From Tetrastigma voinierianum (lineage: Eukaryota > Streptophyta > Magnoliopsida > Vitales > Vitaceae), in assembly GCA_016808115.1 (NCBI GenBank), contig JAEQBH010000032.1, positions 744,001 through 808,000 of the forward strand: a stretch of 64,000 nucleotides of DNA, read 5' to 3'. Under the pieces are notes generated by a model. It worked only from the letters and a program-made list of their open reading frames with translations, ran no database searches and was not told the origin of the DNA. Below are positions 1 through 10,300 of the stretch, in pieces. How positions within the stretch are numbered: the first letter of the stretch is position 1; each line of letters begins with the position of its first letter. The position numbers were made by a program, and so were the translations under genes.

Positions 1-20
1 TGTCAAAAAGACAAGTTGGT

Positions 21-1448
21 TGATGAGTGTCTTAAATACTCATTTTATCCTAATGTTTGTTTAGTTTTTAATAGTTTTATGAGATAAATAAGTCTCATAA
101 CGCTCTATTTTCTCAATTTTGTGATTAAGCCAACCATTGGGCATAAATGGGCGAAATCAAAGAAAAATCAACAAAGTCATCATGCAACTGTAGTAAACAT
201 GCGATCTTTTTGTCTACATGATGTCCTTCCATGTCTCCCTCATTAGCATAGGCACATTTTAGACTCTGAGGGCTTTCCGTAGATACTAAGATTGCATGAT
301 TTGAAGTACGGATGAGCAAGATACGACATCGAGAAGTGAAGGACAAATGAAGGACAAATTTCTGGTTTAAGAGTGAGATATTCACGTTGTAGCGTGATGT
401 GCATCACGCTATAATGTGAAATAGCCTTACTTGCTCTAGAGCTCCCACATTTTCTCCTCGTGGCGCGCGCCACACCCCACGGCCCCTGCAACGTGGTCTC
501 GCGGCTTGATCTTTTCTTGGCTTCATCTCACCTCTTTATCTCGGTTTTGGCTTATAGATAACAAAATGGGGGAGTACTCTTAAAGCACAAAGGAAAAAAA
601 GCCTTTGGGTGCGGAAAAGCCAGAGCAAATTCTATCTTCCAGAAGATAGTTTCTTGGCCTTGAAAAAAAGAATAAGGTGATTGAAGAAGAAATGGGTTTT
701 ATCTACACTCTTCTCCTTTTTTTCTTCTTTTCATATTTTGTATGGTTTGTATTTCTCCTCCATGAGCTAATCTCATTTTCTAGGGTTTTGATGTAGTCTA
801 AATAATAATCTATGGTGTTTAGCTTTGATTTGTAATATTTGATGTTTAGATTTTCTTATATATTGAATGTTCTATTCAATTTCTAATGTTTGTTGATGGT
901 TGATCACCATTGACATGATTAGTGAACTAATTTGAGGTTGAGAAACAATAATTAGATTAGACCATGAATGGAATGTCATGTTTCATCATAGAATAGAGAT
1001 ATTTGTGGGGTTCTTATGTAACATTGATGGTTTTGGTAAGAGATCACAGCTAAGACAATTTTCCGAAAGGATAGATTATTTATTGCTTGAGAAAAATAGC
1101 ATATGCTTGAAGTGGGAGATCACCATTGTATATGATTTAGGCATCATTGGGACCAAGTAGAATCTCACCATGGGAATTTGTTAAACGAAATCAAAACTCT
1201 AGGCTTTCTTGTAATTACATTTTCTCTTTACATGTTAGAGACTTTAGTTTAGGATTTTTGTAGTTTAGTTTGTTTTCCACTTCACCTTTGTGTTAATCCA
1301 AATAAGTTAGGACTATTCTAATTTCGAAAATTAGTATCCTAATCCCGTGGGAACGATACTCATCACTCATCACTTTACTACTTGATATGATACGTGCATT
1401 TGCACATATAGGCATACACATTTTATATAACACATTTCTAGCCTATCA
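21..1448 (+). repeat. 5' LTR of the Athila-like element
   Basis: It begins TGATGAGTG and ends GCCTATCA. It contains a 20-bp palindrome at 391-410 (nine-base arms AGCGTGATG and CATCACGCT around a 2-base spacer), a T-rich stretch near 720, and the block GGGAACGATACTCATC near 1350 that recurs reversed in the solo LTRs at 43.5 and 56.3 kb. Small ORFs inside are chance ORFs. The start was set by alignment by eye with the 3' copy and with the other two Athila-like LTRs in the window. Confidence 0.75.
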
Positions 1449-1480
1449 AGTTTTTAGCCATAGGTGTCGAGTGCAGTGCA
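1449..1480 (+). other. Degenerate primer binding site of the Athila-like element
   Basis: Directly after the LTR end the sequence runs AGTTTTTAGCCATAGGTGTC. Athila and Tat elements usually have a TTTTTGGCGCCGTTG-type stretch here, complementary to a tRNA 3' end. The match is partial, so the site is probably mutated. Position relative to the LTR is the main support. Confidence 0.4.
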
Positions 1481-1680
1481 CCATAATCTTGATGCCGACG
1501 TTAACTTCTTTGGATGTTTATTTTGTTTCTTTGTTTGCATCTTTTCATCTTCTTTCATTGTTTGAATTTTGTGTTTTTGTTTTGTGGGATTTAATCACAA
1601 TGGATTCTTTCATGGAATTGAAAATCGAAATGTCCTCACTACTCAACAGCTAGATGAGAAAATAAATAATAATAGACTTT

Positions 1681-2040
1681 AATACAAAGTGATAAACAGA
1701 AGTGAGGAGTCAAGTGTGGAGACCATATCCTTCAATGAATTATGTTCAATATGGAGGTACCCCATATTTGAATAATCATAATTTTGGATTAGACCATCAC
1801 TCGAACACCTCATGGGACACAAGTCATAACACTCTTCAATCTCCACAGAATCCCCAGATCCAAGCACAGAAGAAACTGTGGATGATTGAAGGCCTCAGTT
1901 ACCAAAGCACAACCTAAATTTTCAAGATCAATGGCTAAAATTGACTATTCTCGAGTTGGGTTGTAGCATTAAAAATAGAGATGATCAGCCATCCACCAAG
2001 AAATTTCAAACCTAGGGGGCAACCATGGCTGAAACTTAGA
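1681..2040 (+). pseudogene. Athila-type gag remnant
   Basis: The longest frame, 1702-1917, reads MRSQVWRPYPSMNYVQYGG and goes on with an Asn/His-rich part, a SW pair, then a Pro/Gln-rich stretch (SPQNPQIQAQKK). This order resembles the part of Athila gag between the capsid-like region and the C terminus. Just downstream in another frame, about 1937-2020, is LELGCSIKNR, like the following gag segment. The frames do not join, so at least one frameshift is present, and a TAG follows near 2013. The N-terminal part of gag is not recognisable. It would act in particle assembly if intact. Identification rests on recalled family pattern. Confidence 0.5.
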
Positions 2041-4988
2041 AAGTCTCGAAGCTCATTCCTTGGAGGTTTTACCTTCACGAAAAGTCAAATGTCTTAGAAA
2101 TAGAGTGAATAGAATTAGCCGCCATGAATGGCGAATAAATTTCAGGAATTGAAATAGTTTAGAAATGCCAAGGGAGACGTTAATATTCAGGATTCAGCCC
2201 GTACATGACACTTAAAGAAGAAACCAGCTCAAAGGCCATTACTTGTCTCTTGGGATGAAGACAGCCTCTTCTGAAGATGGTGCTGGCAAGAACCTAAATT
2301 ATTGAAACCACCTCAGATGAGGGAGAGAATATGATGAAAATGTCCCTTTAAAGGACAACATGAGCAAACATCATTGTCCAAGTTATATAAGAAAAAAGGC
2401 TTGAAACTCTCGTGGGGACCTTACCTCAAAAACAATGAAAAACTTAAGAACTCTGAGGAGATGATGCATAAGATTTGAAAGCCTTAGTTGTAATGGAAGA
2501 TGAGCTAACTTCTATGGAATCCCATGAGCTGACAAAAGATGAAGTTCTAAAGACTATTCTGGAGATGGCTCCATGGAGTGACATACATGAAGAACTGAAA
2601 AATGAGAAGATGACCCCCATATTCAAGGTGGATGAGTGCATATTTCGGTTGAATAAGGAAATAGAAGCTACCATTGTGAAACAAAAAGAATAAAAACTCA
2701 AAAATATGATCATGAACTACTACGTGCTCAAGATGCTAATTGAGCACAACTTCTCCGATTCTTCAGCGGATGGAGGAATAATCACGATATTATTCGTTAG
2801 GTGAGTAAAAATTCAGACTCGAAGCATTCATGGGACGACTCAAACATTCTTCATACTACTTTTTCTAGCTAGTTTACTTTCTTGTTATTTTAGAGTCATT
2901 TTATGAATCTCATAGTTTTGGGTACCTTCATTGTTTTTTTGGTTGTTTGTGTGTTTTATAGGTTCAAAGACTCAAGATTGTCTCAAGCATGAAGAGGAAA
3001 ATGCATGAAGTGTATCTTTTTTTGAAGGTAAGATAGTTATGTGTTTCATGATTTAAAACACTTAGTAAAAAAATCACCCTCACATCGCAACATGAGAACT
3101 TCACATCACGGCGTTGGTTGCAACACTAGAATGCAAGCCTCTATCACGTCGCGACGTGCAACTCAGACGTCGCGACGTGCGACTCAGTGACGTTGGATAT
3201 AGTGTATGTAAAGGACCTTCTATCACGTTGCAATGTGAGGCATTGACTATAGTGATGGAATACCTTTCTATGATGTCGCGACATGACTTTGTGACGTGAG
3301 CTATATTTTTCTAGCCTAAATGTTTCATTACATGTTTAATCAAACAATCTCCAAATTGAAATGCTCTCCTTTCTTGCATCCATTTGAGCACTTGTCTACT
3401 CTCAACCTCCTTCAAAAATCTTAGTGATTTCAAAAACAATAAAAATTTTGAAGACCTCCACCAAGTATTTGTGAAAATGCCTCAATGCACTTCAATTGTA
3501 GAGATTGCATCTAAAGAGGCATCCTAAGCCTTCTTTCTCTGAAATATCACTCTGATACACCATTGAGAAATTATTTTGAGCATTAAGGTATCATATTCTT
3601 GGAATATAGAAGATACATGGTTGGAGACTATGATAACCAATGAAGGGGGGTGAGCAATTGATTCTTATGCAACACTCAAGAGATGGCCATGATCAGCCCT
3701 GATCATTAGGGAAGTCTCCTCCACCTCTCTATTTTTAATGTTTTTTATTGCATTGAGGACAATGTAACATTTGAGTTTGGGGTGGAAATGGATTACGGTT
3801 TGGTTTGATTTGTGCATGCTATGGTAGCCTTGGAATCTTTGAGTCTTATAGTGTTTCATTTGTGTTTTTGTTAGTATTGTGTTAGTTTGTTTAGTTAGTT
3901 GCTTGTTAGTGTCTTTGCATGTTTGTTTGCTTTATGTTTTTGCTTGTGTTAGTTTTTATGCATGTTTGTGTGTTAGTGTTTCCTTGCATGTGCTTTTTCT
4001 TTTAGTTTTTGTGTGTTTTTGTGTTTCAATTGAATTGAATTAGGTGACATGCGTACTCTTTAGAAGACGCATGAATTTTTTTTAACTTCAAATTTATGGC
4101 CATTATTTGGGATACTTGGGTATTTTCTTGATTTAGGATTGTTGTGCATGATTAGTTGTGAGTGACTTAGTTTGTGCCCTTATCTTCGAAGCTATTTCAT
4201 ATAGAACATGCTGCACACACTAGATCATCTCTCCTGTAATTAAACACTCACTTTATGATTTAATTGCCTTGGGACATAACTCTTTAAGTAATGAGACACC
4301 TTCCCAGAAGTTAACGATGTGCTCCAACAAAAAAGGAAAAAAAATGAAAAAAGAAAAGAAATAGAACAAAAATCTGAAAGGGGAAAGATAGTGGATGGGC
4401 TGAGTTGGAATCGGGACATGATTCGAGGGGTCTTCAAAACCTGTGTGATTCAAATGGTTTTGTTGGGAGTGTTTCAAGGAGTGAAGTTGAGAGACAATAT
4501 GGTATATAACAACTAGTGGGGAGTTACCAATGGATCCTAGCTACAAGGACACTTTTCTAGAACTCCTTAGCATTGCATCCTACTTTAGGCTATGTGTTTG
4601 AATAAAAAGGTGTGTTCTTATCCTTTTCTAGTTAACCTCTTTCAAATGAGTGAATTGAGTTGAATTTAGGCGTCTTTGAGCCTTGTTCCTGCAGGATCTA
4701 AGCTAAAAAAATTTTCACTCAGTTCCCTTAGGAAAGGTAATTGAGAATTTTGGGGGTAGTTTCCTCTTCACACCCGTATTCAATTCTCTCTACATGTCAG
4801 CACTAGAATAGAAAAATCTTTTGTGATCCCCATTTTAGTTACTTTGTTACTATAGAGCTCTTTCAAATTTGTGTCCTTTTAGTTGTTGTCTGGCACCTTA
4901 TTCATCTCATTCGTCATTTATTGTTTTAATTTGTTTAGTATGTTTGTAATTTCTCCATACCGTAATAAATAAGATTTAAGATTTTAAG
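2041..4988 (+). other. Internal region of the Athila-like element, no recognised pol
   Basis: This stretch holds one unrecognised 72-codon ORF (2475-2693, acidic and Lys/Glu-rich, beginning MKALVVMEDELTSMES), which could be chance or a gag fragment. At 3840-4060 there is a T/G-rich low-complexity tract built on TTAGT and GTTTG words. The CATTGAGGACAATG block lies at 3751-3764. No RT (YxDD), integrase or RNase H motif was seen. A clear polypurine tract just before 4989 was not found; the nearest G-run (GGGGG) lies near 4750. Confidence 0.5.
3079..3300 (+). repeat. Cluster of TCGCGAC palindromic words
   Basis: Three exact TCGCGAC words (about 3147, 3171 and 3276) are mixed with degenerate ones (ATCGCAAC, CACGTTGCAATG, TTGTGACGTG). 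The words are 20-100 bp apart with unrelated sequence between, so this is a dispersed word array, not a clean satellite. The same word is amplified at 59.65-60.66 kb inside another Athila-like LTR. Confidence 0.6.
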
Positions 4989-6420
4989 TGTAGTAAAGTA
5001 TCTTACCTTCAGTGTTTTACATTCTAAGTGTTTACCATGCATTTTTTAGTAATTTTATGAGGAATAAATCAGTATCTCGCTCACTCTTTTCTCAAATTTG
5101 TGGTGAGGCCATATTGACAAAATGGCGACAGAATCAAAGAATATCCGCAAAAGTCATCATGAAAGCTCAGATAAACATGCGATCTTTTTGTCTACATGAT
5201 GTCCTGCCATGGTTCCTTCATTGGTATGGGCATATTCTAGACTCCAAGGGATTTCTGTAGATGCCAAGATCGCGCAATTTAGAGTTTGAATGAGCAAAAT
5301 ACGACATCGGGAAATGAAATAGAAATGAAGGACAAGTTTCTGGCTTAAGCGTGAGTTACTCACGCTATAGTGTGAAATAACCTTACTTGCTCTAGAAACT
5401 CCCGAGTACCTCCACGCCTTAGTGTGGTTGTGAATTGATCTTTGCTAAGTCACTCCTCCTCTCCTCTGGGTTTTAGCTTATAATAGAGGCAGAGTGGGAG
5501 CTTTTGAGGGGTTCTCTTGGCTACAAAGGAAGGCCCTTTGATTGAAGCACCCAGAACAATTCTCTCTGCCAAGAGAGAGAATGGGTCTTGGCCTTAAAGA
5601 AGAAGAAAGAGATTTGAAGAGAAGAAATGGGTTTCATCTAGACTCTTCTCCTCTTTTTTTGCTTTTCCTTTTTTTCTATGGTTGTATTTCTCCCCTCATG
5701 GGCTAATCCTCATTTCTGAGGTTTGATATAGTCTAACAATAATCTGGAGTGTTTAGCTTTGATTTTTTAATATTTGATATTTGGACCTTTGCCCTCTCTA
5801 TTGATGTTTATTAGATTCTAAACTACTCTGTGATGATTGATCTACCATTATAACGCTGATTTATGAACTAATTTGAGGTTGAGAAACAATAATTAGGTTA
5901 GACTATAGATAGATATCTCATGTTCACCATAAAATAGAGATATTTGTGGGTTACATATAGTTTATTGGGTTTCCTAATGCTTAATCATCATAGTTATGAC
6001 GGTTTGAACAGATCTGCATTAGAACCTTTTCCAATGGTAGATTGTTATTGCTTGAAAAAGAATAGCATGTTATTAGGTGAAATCTATCATTAATATATGA
6101 TTTAGGCATCATTAGAGCTCAAGTAAGAATCACCCATCAGAAATTTTACAATTCAGAAAATCAAAACCCTAGGCTTTCTTGTAATTACATTTCTTTCTTT
6201 ACATAATTTGAAGACTTTAGTTTAGATTTTGTTAGTTTAATTTGTTTCAATTTCAACTTCACTTTATAATTATTCCGGCCAAAAGTACTTAGTTCTTCAA
6301 ATTTGATAATTTGATGGCTGTCACATATAGAACGATACTCATCACTTATCACTTTGCACTTGATAAAGCATGGCTGCATATATAAACAAACATTTAATAT
6401 AACACATTTCCAGCCTATCA
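4989..6420 (+). repeat. 3' LTR of the Athila-like element
   Basis: It is co-linear with 21-1448 over its full length; shared blocks include the one around GATCTTTTTGTCTACATGAT, the GAGAAACAATAATTAG block and the terminal CCTATCA. The first ~40 bases are the least similar and the exact start is uncertain by a few bases. It contains a hairpin at 5349-5365 (GCGTGAG, TTA, CTCACGC) at the place where the 5' copy has its 20-bp palindrome. The two LTRs differ by many substitutions and indels, so the insertion is old. Confidence 0.75.
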
Positions 6421-6425
6421 TTGGC

Positions 6426-6561
6426 ATCCAAGATGAATCATCTCACTTGGGTAGAAATGCAATAGCGAAGAAAAAAAGGTCTCTGTTTCAACTGTGATGA
6501 AAAATTCACTCTGAGTCATAAATTCCAAGGACCTCAATTACTTGTTGCTAGAAGCATATTC
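6426..6561 (+). pseudogene. Ty3/gypsy gag zinc-knuckle fragment
   Basis: From 6451 one frame reads VEMQ, a TAG stop, then RRKKGLCFNCDEKF and on to LSHKFQGPQLL. This is the nucleocapsid zinc knuckle plus the following segment typical of chromovirus-type gypsy gag. The last metal-binding Cys after His-Lys is Phe here, so the knuckle is broken as well as the frame. The 15 bases at the very start of the window are in the same frame once the Athila-like element (21-6420) is removed, showing that element landed in this gag. No downstream pol was recognised. Confidence 0.65.
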
Positions 6562-7162
6562 GACTATCTTTGCGGAAAAATGACGTACGGTGGGTTGAAG
6601 ACAGCATTATCAAATGGATCAGAGAATGAAAGGATTACATGATCAATTCATCGAGTGACTTTTATTCAGGTTCGATACAAAGACAAAGAGAATGATACAA
6701 CAAGAAGATTGTTGAGTAGTTAATTTAGTGGTTGTGGTCTAAATTTAGGAGAAAGTGGTTTAGTGGTCGTAAGAAGTTACTAAAGAAAATTATTCTTCTT
6801 TTAACCATTAGACCAGGCCAGGCGTAATAGTTGCAATGAAGAATGGGTTTTAGTTAAAATCTTCTTGATTTCCTCCCCGCCAAAGCAGAATTCACTCAAT
6901 CATTACTATATTAGCTTTGACCGAGACCTATCGCAAAGGATTTTAGAGGACTTAAATCAAGTAAGGAGAGGCAATAGAGACATAAAGAGATAGCATAATG
7001 AGAATTTCCATGACAGTTGCATGGGCTTTTACTCTTGGCACCAAACTCCTGCTTCGTGACCAGAAAGAGCTCAATATTCTTCTGTACGATTTTAAACCTC
7101 AACAAATAATAAGACTGAATCCATTTGATTTCTGAAAAGGATCACTAATCCTTAACTCGAGG
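6562..7162. other. Unassigned repeat-derived sequence
   Basis: This lies between the gypsy gag fragment and the copia RNase H tail. No frame stays open with a recognisable motif. It is probably decayed retroelement sequence judged by its flanks only. Confidence 0.3.
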
Positions 7163-7331
7163 AATCCAAAGAACCCCGTTTTATATGGAAGAAAGAAGCA
7201 CATTGAACTTCATCATCATTTTATTCAAGATGTGTTGTGTGGCAAGACATCTAAAGTATCAGTGAGTACTCTTAGTTTGTCAAGTTCAAGTCCTCTCGCT
7301 TAGAGTTTCTAGCTTTTGCATTGAGGGGGAG
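7163..7331 (+). pseudogene. copia RNase H C-terminal fragment and polypurine tract
   Basis: One frame reads NPKNPVLYGRKKHIELHHHF, the conserved C-terminal block of the copia RNase H domain. The frame then drifts, and about 130 bp further is TTGAGGGGGAGTG (7321-7333), the usual polypurine tract in front of a copia 3' LTR. A 3' LTR would therefore start with TGACAAAAA at about 7332. Its end could not be fixed; a TTCCCAACA at 7466-7474 is a candidate. The rest of the element is missing. Confidence 0.6.
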
Positions 7332-10300
7332 TGACAAAAATATTGATGCAAATACTTAGTACAAAGTGATAGAGCAAGAGAGTGGTAGTTTTCTTCTTAT
7401 AGTTCTGACTATCCATTAGTTTCCCATTCCACCTCCATGAATAGCCTCTCTATTATACTGGAACATTCCCAACAAACAATTAGGCAGTACTTGGCCCAAC
7501 TCCTTGCCAGTGAATGGGCTGACTGTAAGACCCTTAAATCATTTTTTCTTATAACCATGGATGTTTGAGCCAATTTACGTGCACCTCTATTAATTCCGTT
7601 TGAGCCACGAAGTTAACGAGCCCAAGTAAAAGCCTCTAGTAATATAGGGGACTCAAACAAGTTTACCTTGAAGGTATTTTCCATAGGCATATAGAACAGA
7701 GTGAAACAAATGTAGGATGCAAGGGAGGCCATACCCCCTCTTCATCTGAGATACAGAGGAGAATTAGCTAAGGTAAACAAAAATTTAATGCTGATGCCAT
7801 TTTCCCGTTGTCTGTTATCCTACCTATAACTTCCAAGCTAACCATCTGAGGGCCATTGACCAATAGTCTTGGCTTTTTTTCTTGATTTTGATCCTGATTC
7901 CTCATTTGTTTCTCATGGGATTAAGTTGAAATTTTGGAGCATTTCTTTTCTCCTATACTCAACATAATTTCCGGAAAAGACTCATGTTTTCTCACATTTG
8001 TTTTTGTTTTTCAATCTATAAGTGTGATTAGAAAGATACTAAATTGTTTGTTGGCACAGGAAAGAGTGGATTTCTTCCTACAGTATATCAGAATGTTGGT
8101 TGATCTATATGACCCAAGAACAATACATTGTAGATGTATCTGACAGATGAGCTCTGACATTATGTGTGATAGTGCATAAGAGAAAGAAGGAAGATGATTA
8201 AAATCGTGGTTTTTTTCATATCAAGCATGTGTTGGTAAGTTCTAAACCATGGAAGACCACTCATAATATTTTGCACATTATTGATGTATATATCTGTTCA
8301 TTTTAGGATATTATTTCAATTTTAGTGATATAGTTTGGTTCATATTCTCTCAATTTGAAATTCACTTTGCGTACTTGGTAAACCAGTTTTGGTGACAAAG
8401 CCTGAAATTCCTCAACCCCAAACAGTGAAAGATTTTTGAGATCTACTAACCAGTCAAATCTACTATATAAAGACCATTTTTAAAATTCTTATGGCCAAAC
8501 GATTTGAATTCAGAAATTTAGACATGGACCACTTAAATATGTTGCAAATGAGTAACCAGCGATACTGTAGTTAAGGAGCTACAACAAAGTAAGGAACTAT
8601 ATCTTCATGTCCAAGGAAATCTATATAAACACATGGCGGAGCATATGTATAGTCAGATTTCTTTCCAAGAGAAGATTCTTTTAACAAAAATTTGAGAGGA
8701 AAGCTTGAATGATCATGCCTCAAATTTTCACAAAACAGAGAAGGATGAATTAGTTCAGTTTGTGAAGGCGTTCTTAAAGAGAATGAGTGGTGGAAAGCTA
8801 ACCATCCAAACTCTGGCTAAATCTGCAGTGCTGAAATCTGTGAATCGTATAACACAGCACCTTTTTCTGCTCTCTTAGTCCTCTTGTCAGGATACTGAGG
8901 TACGAGTGGAACAAAGATAAAAAGAGATGGCTAGTAGGAACTAGGGCTGATGGAATTAAAATTTAGACTAATGGATGATTCTAAACTCACCCCAACTTTT
9001 TTCCTTGTGAATCAGATAATCATGATATGAGAAGATGATCTGATGAGATTTTCAGCCAAATTATAAGCTTGGGGGAATAGTTCAAGATCCTTCTAAAATA
9101 TCTAAGCTGTTCTGTGCACTATAGTTGCCAGGACCATACAAGGGTGGCTGGACTTTCAATGTCATCACTTTTGGCGGGGCAGTGACCTTCTGTGTTCTGA
9201 GTCAAATGCAGTGGTTGAATGTAGAAAATCTGAACACTCAAATGCTTCTAGTCAAGCACCTCATTGTATCTGAGAGGTTCTTGTAAAGGAAATCGGAATG
9301 GGAACTCGTATGCATTATGTGTTGGTATCTTAATTAAACACAAAGTAAGTGGATTCAATGGATGGACGGGATGGGACTTTGAGTAAATATTGTTTTTCTG
9401 TTAACAGTTCGATATTGAGTGCATATTTGATGGAGACTATGGATTGGAAGGCGTTGATGTTTGAGCAAGAACCAATAGATCTCTTAAGGAAAGAATATTT
9501 GATCAATTATTAGCAATTCAAATCAGTATCTTGTCACTTATCAAAGCTATCAAGATCATGGAATTCCATTCTATCTGAAAAAATCAGCAAAATACAGAAA
9601 AAGTTCCACTTTAAACTAGTTCCTTTAACCTCAATCATTTCAATTCATTCTTTTAAATTATCAATGTATTATATATCTCTCTATCTCTCTCTCATATCTC
9701 AGTCATAACTGCAAGAAAACAAAATTCTAATTTTAGAACAGGCAGCTGAGTCCTATTTCTCGTCGTTTGGGCATAAAACAAGATCAAGGAAGGAAGAATT
9801 ACTGGAGATGAAGCTGAGATCAAGGGTTCAAGCAATTCAAAAGGCATGAGTACTATATAGACTAATAGGGACTGAGTTCTGCGTTCTACTAGCCCACCAC
9901 AGGAGTTTTCATGAACATAAATTGTTCATAAAATAAAGTACAGTTCAATTCAGTTCATTCACATTTCTAAAGTCATAAAAGGATTATATCAAACATATGC
10001 CATATCAATGAAAGGTTTGGGTGGTTAGGTAATAAAATGTTATTAAAGATTCTATTTGGGACATTCAAACAGGTTGGTGGAACATTAACTTGGATTCTGG
10101 TCAAGAAGAATCAACATCAGTTCAGGCATAGCTATACATAGAAATGAAATATACTTCAATTCTTCATTCTTCTTTGACTACTAGATTCATTAAACTGGAA
10201 AGTGGTCACTGAGCATATAATGTTTCTAACATCTGCAGGCCCATCAGATGAGAATTCCTTACATAGTGAAACAACCTCATCCTTATACTTTTTGAGGATG

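Larger units (their letters stand above)
21..6420 (+). mobile_element. Athila-like LTR retrotransposon, complete but decayed
   Basis: Two long direct repeats (21-1448 and about 4989-6420) share many blocks in the same order and both end in the same CCTATCA motif. The flanking 5-mers are TTGGT (16-20) and TTGGC (6421-6425), a 4/5 target duplication. The sequence outside both ends joins into one gypsy gag fragment. Internal marks fit the Athila/Tat branch: a primer-site-like stretch right after the 5' LTR, a gag-like region at 1.7-2.0 kb, and a block at 3751-3790 (CATTGAGGACAATG then AGTTTGGGG) of the kind I associate with the region downstream of pol in these elements. No protease, reverse transcriptase or integrase was recognised, so it is non-autonomous or has lost pol. 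Lineage is from recalled motifs, not a search. Confidence 0.75.
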
